A stretch of DNA of 64,000 bases from contig NC_090441.1 of the NCBI RefSeq assembly GCF_031143425.1, forward strand, positions 220,592,928 through 220,656,927, given 5' to 3'. The stretch is from Pleurodeles waltl (taxonomy: Eukaryota; Chordata; Amphibia; Caudata; Salamandridae). The first letter of the stretch is position 1, and the number at the start of each line of letters is the position of its first letter. Both the position numbers and the translations under genes were made by a program. Below, piece by piece: positions 19,516 through 29,348 of the stretch. The notes beneath the pieces were generated by a model. It was not told the origin of the DNA. It saw nothing but the letters and a program-made list of their open reading frames with translations, and did no database searches.

Positions 19516-20581
19516 AGATTAGCAAAACAAGTGTTATTGGCCCCATGTCCTTCTCTACATTTTTTCCTTCCAAATATAAGAGAGTGTGTAAAAAAGACAT
19601 CTATTTGAGAAATGCCCTGTAATTCACATGCTAGTATGGTCACCCCGGAATTCAGAGATGTGCAAATAACCACTGCTCCTCAACACCTTATCTTGTGCCC
19701 ATTTTGGAAATACAAAGGTTTTCTTGATAGCTGTTTTTCACTCTTTATATTTCAGCAAATGAACTGCTGTATTCCCGGTATAGAATGAAAACGCACTGCA
19801 GGGTGCAGCTCATTTATTGGCTCTGGGTACCTAGGGTTCTTGATGAACCTACAAGCCCTATATATCCTGCAACCAGAGGAGTCCAGCAGACGTAACGTTA
19901 TATTGCTTTCGAAAATCTGACATTGCAGGAAAAAGTTACAGAGTAAAACGTAGAGAAAAATTGATGTTTTTTTCACCTCAATTTCAATATTTTTCTTTTT
20001 CAGTTGTTGTTTTCTGTAGGAAATCCTTGTAGGATATACACAAATTACCCCTTTCTGAATTCAGAATTTTGTCTACTTTTCAGAAATGTTTAGCTTTCTG
20101 GGATCCAGCATTGGTTTCACAACCATTTCTGTCACTAACTGGGAGGAAGCTGAAAGCGCAAATTTTTTTAAAAATGGGGAATGTCCCAGTAAAATGCCAA
20201 AATTTTGTTGAAAAAGTTGGTTTTCTGAATCAAGTCTGCTTGTTCCTGAAAGCTGGGAAGATGGTGATGTCAGCACCGCAAACCCTTTGTTGATGCCTTT
20301 TTCAGGGGAAAAACCACAAGCCTTCTTCTGCAGCCCTTTTTTTCCATTTTTTTGAAAAAACGAACTTTTCACTGTATTTTGTCTAATTTCTTGGTCTCCT
20401 TCAGGGGAACCCACAAACTCTGGATACCTCTAGAATCCCTAGGATGTTGGAAAAAAAGGACGCAAATTTGGCGTGGGTAGCTTAAGTGGACAAAAAGTTA
20501 TGAGGGCCTAAGCGCAAACTGCCCCAAATAGCCAAAAAAAGGATTGCCACCTGAGGGGGAAAAGGTCTGGCAGCGAAGGGG
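19516..20581 (+). other. right terminal part of the piggyBac segment
   Basis: Non-coding sequence ending GGTCTGGCAGCGAAGGGG before TTAA at 20582. A near-palindromic purine/pyrimidine run around 20330-20365 is the only structure noticed. The last 14 bases are the inverted partner of the left end. Confidence 0.6.
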
Positions 20582-20585
20582 TTAA

Positions 20586-20974
20586 AGCAAGATGAAAAGG
20601 ATTTCTGCAGTAGCCATTGAACAAATCATCTGTGAAGTTTTTATTTACGCTCATTTTCCAAGTACTCACACAGGTGTCCCTTGTCTCATTAGAGTTTCCA
20701 CTGGACCCTCTAATACCAGCAACATGTCAATCTATCATCATTCATGGTGTTGTGACAGGATCCCAGAAGACATTCTTGTGTCCGCCTCACTCTGTCTGTC
20801 GTGGCAAAGGTTCACATCCCAGCCCTTATGGACATGCTCTTTGTCTTCTCAAGGTATTGGATTAATTGACAAAAATTGAGGTACTGCCAATAACCGGTGC
20901 AGAGTAGAGCTGTCGGAACTATCTGTGACACCCTGATTTCACTAGGTATGTGGTACATTGTCCTTAAATAACCA
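20586..20974. other. non-coding spacer
   Basis: Right flank of the piggyBac segment. Two overlapping open frames exist but carry no recognisable motif. Nothing else was seen. Confidence 0.4.
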
Positions 20975-21689
20975 GGGGCCAGAGGTATGACCTCGAGTTT
21001 TGCGATTCGCAATTTACGACTCATTTGCAAATTGCAAATTGTGAGCCGTAAAATCAAATGTACAACAGTGTAATTCCCAATAGAGTTGCAAATGACCTAC
21101 CTCATTAATATTCATAAGGTGGGTCGCAGTTTGCGACCCCTTTGGGAATGGCTGCACTCACAGGGCTGGTGGCCTGCTGGGAGCATCACACCACCATCCG
21201 TGACTGCTTTTAAATGAATCTTTTTTTTTTTTTTTTTTATGCAGCCAGTTTTCTTTCAAGGAAAATGGGATGCATTTCAGAATGAAAAATGAAAAGTTTT
21301 CTTTACATATTTTCAGAGTAAACAGTGATCCGTGGGTCCACTGCCTGCTTTGAAAAAATATTTTCGCTACCATTCACAAAGGGGAAGGGGACCTGTAGGG
21401 ACCCCTTCCCATTTGCAAGTGGGTTACCATCAAGTTGGAATTGGTAATAAATGCGATTGTTTTGTGACAGCAATTGCGTTCACAAAAAAATCATACATCC
21501 CCCTGTGACTCACAATTAGGAAGGCACACCCTTTGAACACCCCTTTGTAATTGCGAGTCGCAATTCCTATTTTGCAAGTCGGTATTTGGATGCAAAATAG
21601 GGATAGTACATTGCGAAAGACCATTTTGTGGTCGCAAAAGGCAAAATTCTCCTTTTGCAACTGCAGAATGACGTCATACATCGGGGCCC
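20975..21689. mobile_element. 715-bp terminal-inverted-repeat element (MITE)
   Basis: The left end GGGGCCAGAGGTATGACCTC and the complement of the right end GGGCCCCGATGTATGACGTC match at 16 of 20 positions. TAAC occurs on both outer sides (20969-20972 and 21690-21693), a possible 3-4 base target duplication; TAA would suit PIF/Harbinger. The interior holds several hairpins, for example TTTACGACTCATTTGC with its partner (21012-21052), GGTCGCAGTTTGCGACC (21122-21138), and the GGGGAAGGGG/CCCCTTCCC pair (21381-21411). No transposase. Confidence 0.7.
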
Positions 21690-22394
21690 TAACATCTTGG
21701 TCTGGACTGGTTAATAAAATTCAGCGATTCATATGTGACTTGCCAAGATCCCAGCTGAAGTATTCGGAAATACGGGTTGGCGGAACTCATGGATTTTCAT
21801 GGATGAGTTACAGAAAGACAGAGAAATTCCGTGGCATTGCACCAATAGGTGGAAAATATGCAGTTTGCACTTCTCGCACTGCAACCTAGTGCTGGTAGCA
21901 CGAACCGAGCTGAAAATCAACACAAACAGCACAATGCATTGCGCAAGAGTGTGCAGCCATTTGAGTTGATTTTGCTGCTTCTTGAGCTACACCTTTCACC
22001 CTTCCTGGTGTGGACTACACCATCCAGCAGGCACTGGGCCCCAGGAGGCGGTTCCTTGCCCACCAGCAGACCGAATCTTGCATTATGAAAGTGCCTTGAC
22101 TCTCCTGTGGTGTGGGACGTGGCCTTGCAGCACCTGGGCAAAGCTCGGACCAAGGGCGGGCCCGTGAGCGACAGGAAGAGGCAGGGCAGAGCCACCCCCT
22201 TTGGCCTCTCTTGATTGTGTTCCTATGCTAGGTAAGAGAAGAAGGATTAAAGGGATCGTACAGGCACATAGCTGGGCTATCTCTAAACTTAGTAGCTCTG
22301 TGATCGCTCTTAATTGAGGAACCATTGTTTTGAAGACTAGGGTGGTCCTTTTTTTACACCGAACACAGAAGCCGCGGGTGCAAGAAGACTGACA
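21690..22394. other. non-coding spacer, nothing recognised
   Basis: Mixed-composition DNA with short open frames on both strands and no motif I can assign. It may contain unrecognised repeat fragments. Confidence 0.4.
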
Positions 22395-22925
22395 GTTCTG
22401 GTGGTCTTCCGACTGCCATATTATGAGTACGAAAGGATTTCCGCCACAATTTGGGTGGAAATCCTTCAGCTGTCATGCTGTAGACACAGAGGCAGTTCAC
22501 CACAGCCATCACAGCCACACCAAAAGGACTCTGCCTGCCGTATTATGAGCAGTAATACAGAGTGGCAGTGTCCTGACGGCAGGACGCTGCCAGCAGTGGA
22601 AGTGGCGAGTCCTGTTCCGTGGCGGACGACCTCCTCGCCGGACAAGGTAAGTCGACAGGGGAGGTGCTACCAACGCGGAAACCCTGGTGGAAAGCTGACT
22701 CATAATACTGCTGGTGGTCTTCAGTGGACAGCCGGCCCGGAGGTTCTGTCCTCTGTCCTGGCTGTCCTACTCCCCTGGTGGTACCTGCAGAGATGTGGTA
22801 GTTTGACAGAAGGCAAACCACCACACTCATAATGTGGCGATTTTTACCGTTGGCCCATCGGCGGTTAGACTGCCACAGCGGCCCTGGAGGTCTTCGGACC
22901 GCCAGGATCGCAATAAGGGCCTGAC
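22395..22925. repeat. degraded hairpin-rich element
   Basis: Several imperfect stems in succession: TGGTGGTCTTCCGACTGCCA (22399-22418), AGGATTTCCGCC/GGTGGAAATCCT (22434-22466), TGGCAGTGTCCTG/CAGGACGCTGCCA (22563-22592) and CTGGAGGTCTTCGGACCGCC plus AG (22884-22905). TATTATGAG or its kin recurs between them, as in ATAATGAGG at the end of the element at 541-1167. It looks like an older relative of that design; ends are not defined. Confidence 0.5.
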
Positions 22926-23112
22926 CTAACCGATGATTTTCAGGGGACCCTTTATAAGAGACTGCCAGCATCTCCTGGTGTAGGACTGTCAGATATTATC
23001 TGCCATCTAATGCTGGAGCTTGTGCGTGTCTTAAATACGTTGGCTCTGGTTCCCTCTGATTTTGTTAGTGTTTTAAGTCTTGCATCTGTAACTGTTTTTC
23101 CTTTTCCTTATT
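22926..23112. other. probable LINE 5' UTR
   Basis: Sequence directly before the first ORF1 codon of the LINE that follows. No promoter motif was recognised. The 5' end of the LINE was not located. Confidence 0.35.
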
Positions 23113-24393
23113 ATGGGCAAGTGTAAAGCTATTGAGAAACCTCCGGGGGCAGAAGGATTGGGTAAGATCCCTAGGCATTCGGCAGAAAAATGTACCTTGA
23201 AAGAAATAGATGATTTAATAGTGGAAGTGGAGGGCTTATTGCCAACGAATAATTCAGATTTTCCCCAACTTAAGGAGAAGAGAGGCTCTCCACTTAAGGG
23301 TATTCATTCATATTTTTTAAAACAATCTTTCTAGTTGTGGCATTGTTGCTGGCTCAAGGCAGGAAGTTAGTCGCACTCCTTGTGGAGAGATATCAATAGA
23401 ATGCAAACCAGTAGCCAACCAGGCCCATTGCAAGGAGCAAACTCAGATGGAAAGAACATCTTTAATCAATAGAGAATGCTCCAGTCGTTTTGCTCCTCTA
23501 GCCACTGAATCAGCGACTTCATTAACTCATCGAAATCCATCTGACCTGACAAAGCTCGGAGATTTAACAGATGTACGCCAGGTTAGGTTTGGGGAATCCC
23601 TTGCACAGGTCCAGTTACTAAGGGGAGAGATACTAGGCTTGCGTGAGTGTGTCAGCAGATTGGCTATTGAACTAGGCGAGAAGGTGGCTAAACCATCAGT
23701 AATGGTAGAAAACATATGTACCAAGGTAGGTGGTGCTAAACTAGCGGCCCAGCGCAGCAGACAAGTTCCTTCCACAAGTTCATATCCTGGAATGGGCTCA
23801 GGTTTAGCCTTGGACATGGGAGGCTCTCCTAGCAAAGCACCTGTAATTCCCTCCAGCTTTGAAAGAGGGGATCTTGTTGAGGGAAGATACACTCTTAAGC
23901 AGAATCAAACACAAATAAACCAGACAGCTGTCAGTCAGAAAGGTCAGAACCCCTATGGGAATCAAGGTTCAATTAATGCCAATGAGTCTACACTCTTGTG
24001 TAATGACAATTATTTGATAAATGTCCCCAAGACGTCCTCGTGGAGACAGAGAAAAAGCAAGACTCTTGTGTGAATAAAGCAATTCATTGGCTCCATCATA
24101 CCAGAAGATGTACATCTAGAATTAGGGACGATATCTTACATGCCACCCGCTGCAGCCCAATTGGACTTCAACATGATTATATAGGGCTGAAATTCAAGAG
24201 CCGCAAACTAGCAGATGAGCTGATATCCATGGAGCTAAGATTCAGGCCCAGCACAAGCTCACATAAAAGATTTAAACTCACTGCCCCTAACCTTTTAGGG
24301 GAACCTCTGACTAAAGCAGCCTGTAATTCTTCAGCTCGTATACACTGTCCGATCACCATAGACAAGTTTTCCAACATAGCAGAGGTTGATTGA
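23113..24393 (+). pseudogene. LINE ORF1, disrupted
   Basis: Three consecutive open pieces on the same strand (23113-23334, 23447-24073, 24040-24393) fit one ORF1 broken by stops and frameshifts. The first begins MGKCKAIEKPPGAEG and has an acidic helix-like stretch. The middle contains LAQVQLLRGEILGLRECVSR, which could form a coiled coil. The last is basic. ORF1 proteins of LINEs coat the RNA. No zinc knuckle or RRM was recognised, so assignment rests on position before the endonuclease. Confidence 0.6.
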
Positions 24394-24485
24394 CAGCAAA
24401 GGAGTACAAGGCCATCTTTTGCTCCTAAAACATTACCACAGAGTGGCTTGGATGGATTGTCTGGTGTAACCCAGTGGTTAGTGCT

Positions 24486-25939
24486 ACGAGAGATGGTACA
24501 AGGGGCACTGCATTAAAGACTGAGAGAAACTCTACTCTGGAAGTCCAGGGTTGCACTACCTGGGGGTTGAGGACTGTTAGTGGGTCTTCTGGTAAAAACT
24601 TAATTAGAGTATTACCCTGGAACGTAGCAGGTGTGCAAGCAAAGCTCAGATACCCAAAGTGGGGAGAGTTCATCGATTACCACCACATTATACTGCTGCA
24701 GGAGATGTGGGCAGTGGCTCCGGGCTACAGAAGTGGTTATATTGCTTTTACTCCGAATGCGGTTCCCTCCACCTCGGGAAGAGTTTCTGGGTGTCTACTT
24801 CTTTGTATGAAATTAGACCTTTTCCCAAAAGTGAAAGAAGTCACAACAGGGAGTAAAGATGTGTTGGGGGTACAAGTAGAAGTAAAAACTCCCATGGGGG
24901 TGAGAAATATTAATGCTTACATTAAATCTGTTTTATTAAATGTAATCTCCTCCACATTGGCCCAACTCGCTGATGTCTTGCAGTGCTCAAAAGGTGGCAC
25001 CTTAGAATGTATTGCTGGTAACTGCAACACACTTGAAAGAGGGCTGAGTAGGTTAGGTCACCCGATGCACGCCCTTAACTTTCAGGACAGCCCCTGGGTG
25101 CCTGATCAAACTACAGCAAATTCAAGTGGGGTCGCCGGCCTGTTGGAAGATCTGATTATAGAGAATGGCTTAAGAATTGTTACTGGGAATACCAGTTCTG
25201 ACACACCTCCACAGCCAACCTTCAAAAGAGGTCTTGCGAAAACTCACATTGATTATTTTTGGTGGATCAGGACATGTGGCCTTCTCTGGCTGGCATGGCT
25301 GTTGTCCCCAGGGTAGATAGTGACCATGATGCCTTAAGTGCTGTATTTGCACCTGTTATGTTTACAAGTTGTAACCTACCTTAGCACACAATATGAGCCT
25401 GTTAGAGACAGTTAACAGCAGGAGGAATGTTAGTCAGCGGATAATAAAGTTATCCAAACCCACATTTATGAGCTGTTTGTGGATAACTTAGCCGAGGTAA
25501 CACATTTGAGAGAAAATAAGCCTCATATGGTCTCTGTGCATTGTCAGCTAATGGAACAATTAAGACGTTTGTTCACCAAAGTTTTGAAAAGAGGATGCTC
25601 CATCAAACTTGCTCCAGGGTGGCTTACCAAAGAATGCCGGATGGCTGTAATTAGTTCTTTAGATGCTCTAAAGTTGGGCATCAAGACCAAATAACTTCCG
25701 CAAGGAAACTCTATAAGGCTATCTTAACCAAGGTCATAAAGAGCTGGGAGATTGACCAATGGGCTGAGCTCGCTAATGCACTTAAGAGTAACAACACGAA
25801 GGCCTTCTGGAACTTGGGCACATCTAGCATAATTGATAATCACCTGGAACCGATAGTGCAGCCTGGAGGTTGGCTTGAATAGTTTAGGGCCTCGTATAGT
25901 GAGAGGGGTCAGGAACTGGATGGGAATGCAGTGGAGGAG
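24486..25939 (+). pseudogene. LINE ORF2 N-terminal half (endonuclease)
   Basis: An APE-type endonuclease is visible: RVLPWNVAGVQAKL, YHHIILLQEMWA, VRNINAYIKSV, CIAGNCNTLERG and THIDYFWW, matching the usual order of N, E, D/N and DH boxes. It then runs in shifted frames through a linker (KNTKAFWNLG-like region near 25790) to the LTR insertion. Stops near 25316 and 25879 and several frameshifts show decay. GNCN replaces the usual GDFN, losing an expected catalytic Asp. It continues at 35187. Confidence 0.8.
25935..25939 (+). repeat. target-site duplication AGGAG, left
   Basis: AGGAG directly before the 5' LTR. The identical five bases follow the 3' LTR at 35182-35186. Five bases is usual for Ty3/Gypsy integrases. 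Confidence 0.93.
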
Positions 25940-28900
25940 TGTGAGAAAGTAGCCTCTTTCTAGCCTTGTTACCCCCACTTTTGGCCTGTTTGTGAGTGTA
26001 TGTCAGGGTGTTTTCACTGTCTCACTGGGATCCTGCTAGCCAGGGCCCAGTGCTCATAGTGAAAACCCTATGTTTTCAGTATGTTTGTTATGTGTCACTG
26101 GGACCCTGCTGGTCAGGACCCCAGTGCTCATAGGTTTGTGGCCTATATGTATGTGTCACTGGGACCCTGTCACACAGGGCCCCAGTGCTCATAGGTGTGC
26201 ATGTATATGTTCCCTGTGTGGTGCCTAACTGTCTCACTGAGGCTCTGCTAACCAGAACCTCAGTGGTTATGCTCTCTCATTACTTCCAAATTGTCACTAA
26301 CAGGCTAGTGACCATTTTTACCAATTTACATTAGCTTACTGGAACACCCTTATAATTCCCTAGTATATGGTACTGAGGTACCCAGGGTATTGGGGTTCCA
26401 GGAGATCCCTATGGGCTGCAGCATTTCTTTTGCCACCCATAGGGAGCTATGACAATTCCTACACAGGCCTGCCACTGCAGCCTGAGTGAAATAACGTCCA
26501 CGTTATTTCACAGCCATTTTACACTGCACTTAAGTAACTTATAAGTCACCTATATGTCTAACCTTTACCTGGTAAAGGTTAGGTGCAAAGTTACTTAGTG
26601 TGAGGGCACCCTGGCACTAGCCAAGGTGCCCCCACATTGTTCAGAGCCAATTCACTGAACTTTGTGAGTGCGGGGACACCATTACACGCGTGCACTACAT
26701 ATAGGTCACTACCTATATGTAGCTTCACCATGGTAACTCCGAATATGGCCATGTAACATGTCTATGATCATGGAATTGCCCCCTCTATACCATCCTGGCA
26801 TAGTTGGCACAATCCCATGATCCCAGTGGTCTGTAGCACAGACCCTGGTACTGCCAAACTGCCCTTCCTGGGGTTTCACTGCAGCTGCTGCTGCTGCCAA
26901 CCCCTCAGACAGGCAGCTGCCCTCCTGGGGTCCAGCCAGGCCTGGCCCAGGATGGCAGAACAAAGAACTTCCTCTGAGAGAGGGTGTGACACCCTCTCCC
27001 TTTGGAAAATGGTGTGAAGGCAGGGGAGGAGTAGCCTCCCCCAGCCTCTGGAAATGCTTTGTTGGGCACAGATGTGCCCAATTCTGCATAAGCCAGTCTA
27101 CACCGGTTCAGGGACCCCTTAGCCCCTGCTCTGGCGCGAAACTGGACAAAGGAAAGGGGAGTGACCACTCCCCTGACCTGCACCTCCCCTGGGAGGTGTC
27201 CAGAGCTCCTCCAGTGTGCTCCAGACCTCTGCCATCTTGGAAACAGAGGTGCTGCTGGCACACTGGACTGCTCTGAGTGGCCAGTGCCACCAGGTGACGT
27301 CAGAGACTCCTGCTGATAGGCTCCTTCAGGTTTTAGTAGCCTTTCCTCTCTCCTAGGTAGCCAAACCCTCTTTTCTGGCTATTTAGGGTCTCTGTCTCTG
27401 GGGAAACTTTAGATAACGAATGCATGAGCTCAGCCGAGTTCCTCTGCATCTCCCTCTTCACCTTCTGATAAGGAAACGACCGCTGACCGCGCTGGAAGCC
27501 TGCAAACCTGCAACATAGTAGCAAAGACGACTACTGCAACTCTGTAACGCTGATCCTGCCGCCTTCTCGACTGTTTTCCTGCTTGTGCATGCTGTGGGGG
27601 TAGTCTGCCTCCTCTCTGCACCAGAAGCTCAGAAGAAATCTCCCGTGGGTCGACGGAATCTTCCCCCTGCAACCGCAGGCACCAAAAAGCTGCATTACCG
27701 GTCCCTTGGGTCTCCTCTCAGCACGACGAGCGAGGTCCCTCGAATCCAGCAACTCTGTCCAAGTGACCCCCACAGTCCAGTGACTCTTCAGTCCAAGTTT
27801 GGTGGAGGTAAGTCCTTGCCTCACCTCGCTGGGCTGCATTGCTGGGAACCGCGACTTTGCAAGCTTCTCCGGCCCCTGTGCACTTCCAGCGGAAATCCTT
27901 TGTGCACATCCAAGCCTGGGTCCACGGCACTCTAACCTGCATTGCACGACTTTCTAAGTTGGTCTCCGGCGACGTGGGACTCCTTTGTGCAACTTCGGCG
28001 AGCACCGTTTCACGCATCCTCATAGTGCCTGTTTCTGGCACTTCTCTGGGTGCTACCTGCTTCAGTGAGGGCTCTTTGTCTTGCTCGACGTCCCCTCTCT
28101 CTGCAGGTCCAATTTGCGACCTCCTGGTCCCTCCTGGGCCCCAGCAGCGTCCAAAAACGCCAAACGCACGATTTGCGTGTAGCAAGGCTTGTTGGCGTCC
28201 ATCCGTCGGGAAAACACTTCTGCACGACTCTCCAAGGCGTGGGGGATCCATCCTCCAAAGGGGAAGTCTCTAGCCCTTGTCGTTCCTGCAGTATTCACAG
28301 TTCTTCAGCCTAGTAAGAGCTTCTTTGCACCAACCGCTGGCATTTCTTGGGCATCTGCCCATCTCCGAGCTGCTTGTGACTTTTGGACTTGGTCCCCTTG
28401 TTCCACAGGTACCCTCAGTCAGGAATCCATCGTTGTTGCATTGCTGATTTGTGCTTTCCTTGCATTTTCCCTCTTACACGACTATTTTGTCCTTAGGGAA
28501 ACTTTGGTGCACTTTGCACTCACTTTTCAGGGTCTTGGGGAGGGTTATTTTTCTAACTCTCACTATTTTCTAATAGTCCCAGCGACCCTCTACAAGGTCA
28601 CATAGGTTTGGGGTCCATTCGTGGTTCGCATTCCACTTCTGGAGTATATGGTTTGTGTTGCCCCTATCCCTATGTTTCCCCATTGCATCCTATTGTAACT
28701 ATACATTGTTTGCACTGTTTTCTAAGACTATACTGCATATTTTTGCTATTGTGTATATATATCTTGTGTATATTTCCTATCCTCTCACTGAGGGTACACT
28801 CTAAGATACTTTGGCATATTGTCATAAAAATAAAGTACCTTTATTTTTAGTATAACTGTGTATTGTGTTTTCTTATGATATTGTGCATATGACACTAGGT

Positions 28901-29074
28901 GGTACTGTAGTAGCTTCACACGTCTCCTAGTTCAGCCTGAGCTGCTTTGCTAAGCTACCATTATCTATCAGCCTAAGCTGCTAGACACCCTATACACTAA
29001 TAAGGGATAACTGGGCCTGGTGCAAGGTGCAAGTACCCCTTGGTACTCACTACAAGCCAGTCCAGCCTCCTACA
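25940..29074 (+). repeat. 5' LTR (3135 bp)
   Basis: TG...CA bounded. A TATTTAG box near 27382 could be the promoter. AATAAA at 28829-28834 is the poly(A) signal, followed by a T-rich tract. On that reading U3 is about 25940-27400, R about 1.45 kb, and U5 short. A strong donor (GAG|GTAAGT at 27808) and acceptors (CTCTCTGCAG at 28106; TTCCACAG near 28408) lie in the R part. Open frames on both strands recur in the other LTR copies because the copies are alike; none resembles a protein. Confidence 0.92.
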
Positions 29075-29100
29075 TTGGTTGTGCAGCGGTGGGATAAGTG
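29075..29100 (+). promoter_or_regulatory. probable primer-binding site
   Basis: Directly after the LTR comes T then TGGTTGTGCAGCGGTGGGAT. The TGG complements the universal CCA 3' end of tRNAs, at the expected place for minus-strand priming. I could not match the following bases to a particular tRNA. Confidence 0.5.
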
Positions 29101-29348
29101 CTTTGAGACTACTTACCACTCTTGTCATTGTACTTTTCATAAGAGAAAAATATACAAAACAAGGTCAGTGTATATACACATAGCCAAAAAGTTTTGCATT
29201 TCCTCTTTTTACTCTTTTCTAAGTGCTGAAAAGTACTTCTAAACTTTCAAAAAGTTCTTAAAAAGTTTTAAAAGTTTTTTTTTCTGTCTTTCCAAAAAGT
29301 TCTGAAAACTTTTTTTCTCTTTGTCTATCACTTTAACTCTCTCTAAAA

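Larger units (their letters stand above)
8216..20581 (+). mobile_element. large piggyBac element with nested LINE
   Basis: Both ends are flanked by TTAA (8212-8215 and 20582-20585), the piggyBac target. The left end reads CCCCTTCCCCGCCATGG and the complement of the right end reads CCCCTTCGCTGCCAGAC, an inverted match of about 14 bases with two mismatches, starting with the CCC typical of the superfamily. Inside, in order: hairpin-rich left arm (8397-9815), possible untranslated exons, a LINE on the opposite strand (10091-14540), the transposase frame (14797-16590), a poly(A) signal (17325), and a right arm of tandem repeats. Without the LINE the element would be about 7.9 kb, long for piggyBac. 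It could instead be two shorter elements with similar ends; one-element status is an inference. Confidence 0.6.

Noticed and set aside
26709..28605. Open frames of 60-177 codons in the LTR, recurring at 32815-34582 and 63204-63928
   Set aside because: Recurrence only reflects LTR copies; frames lie on both strands, overlap each other and show no family motif.
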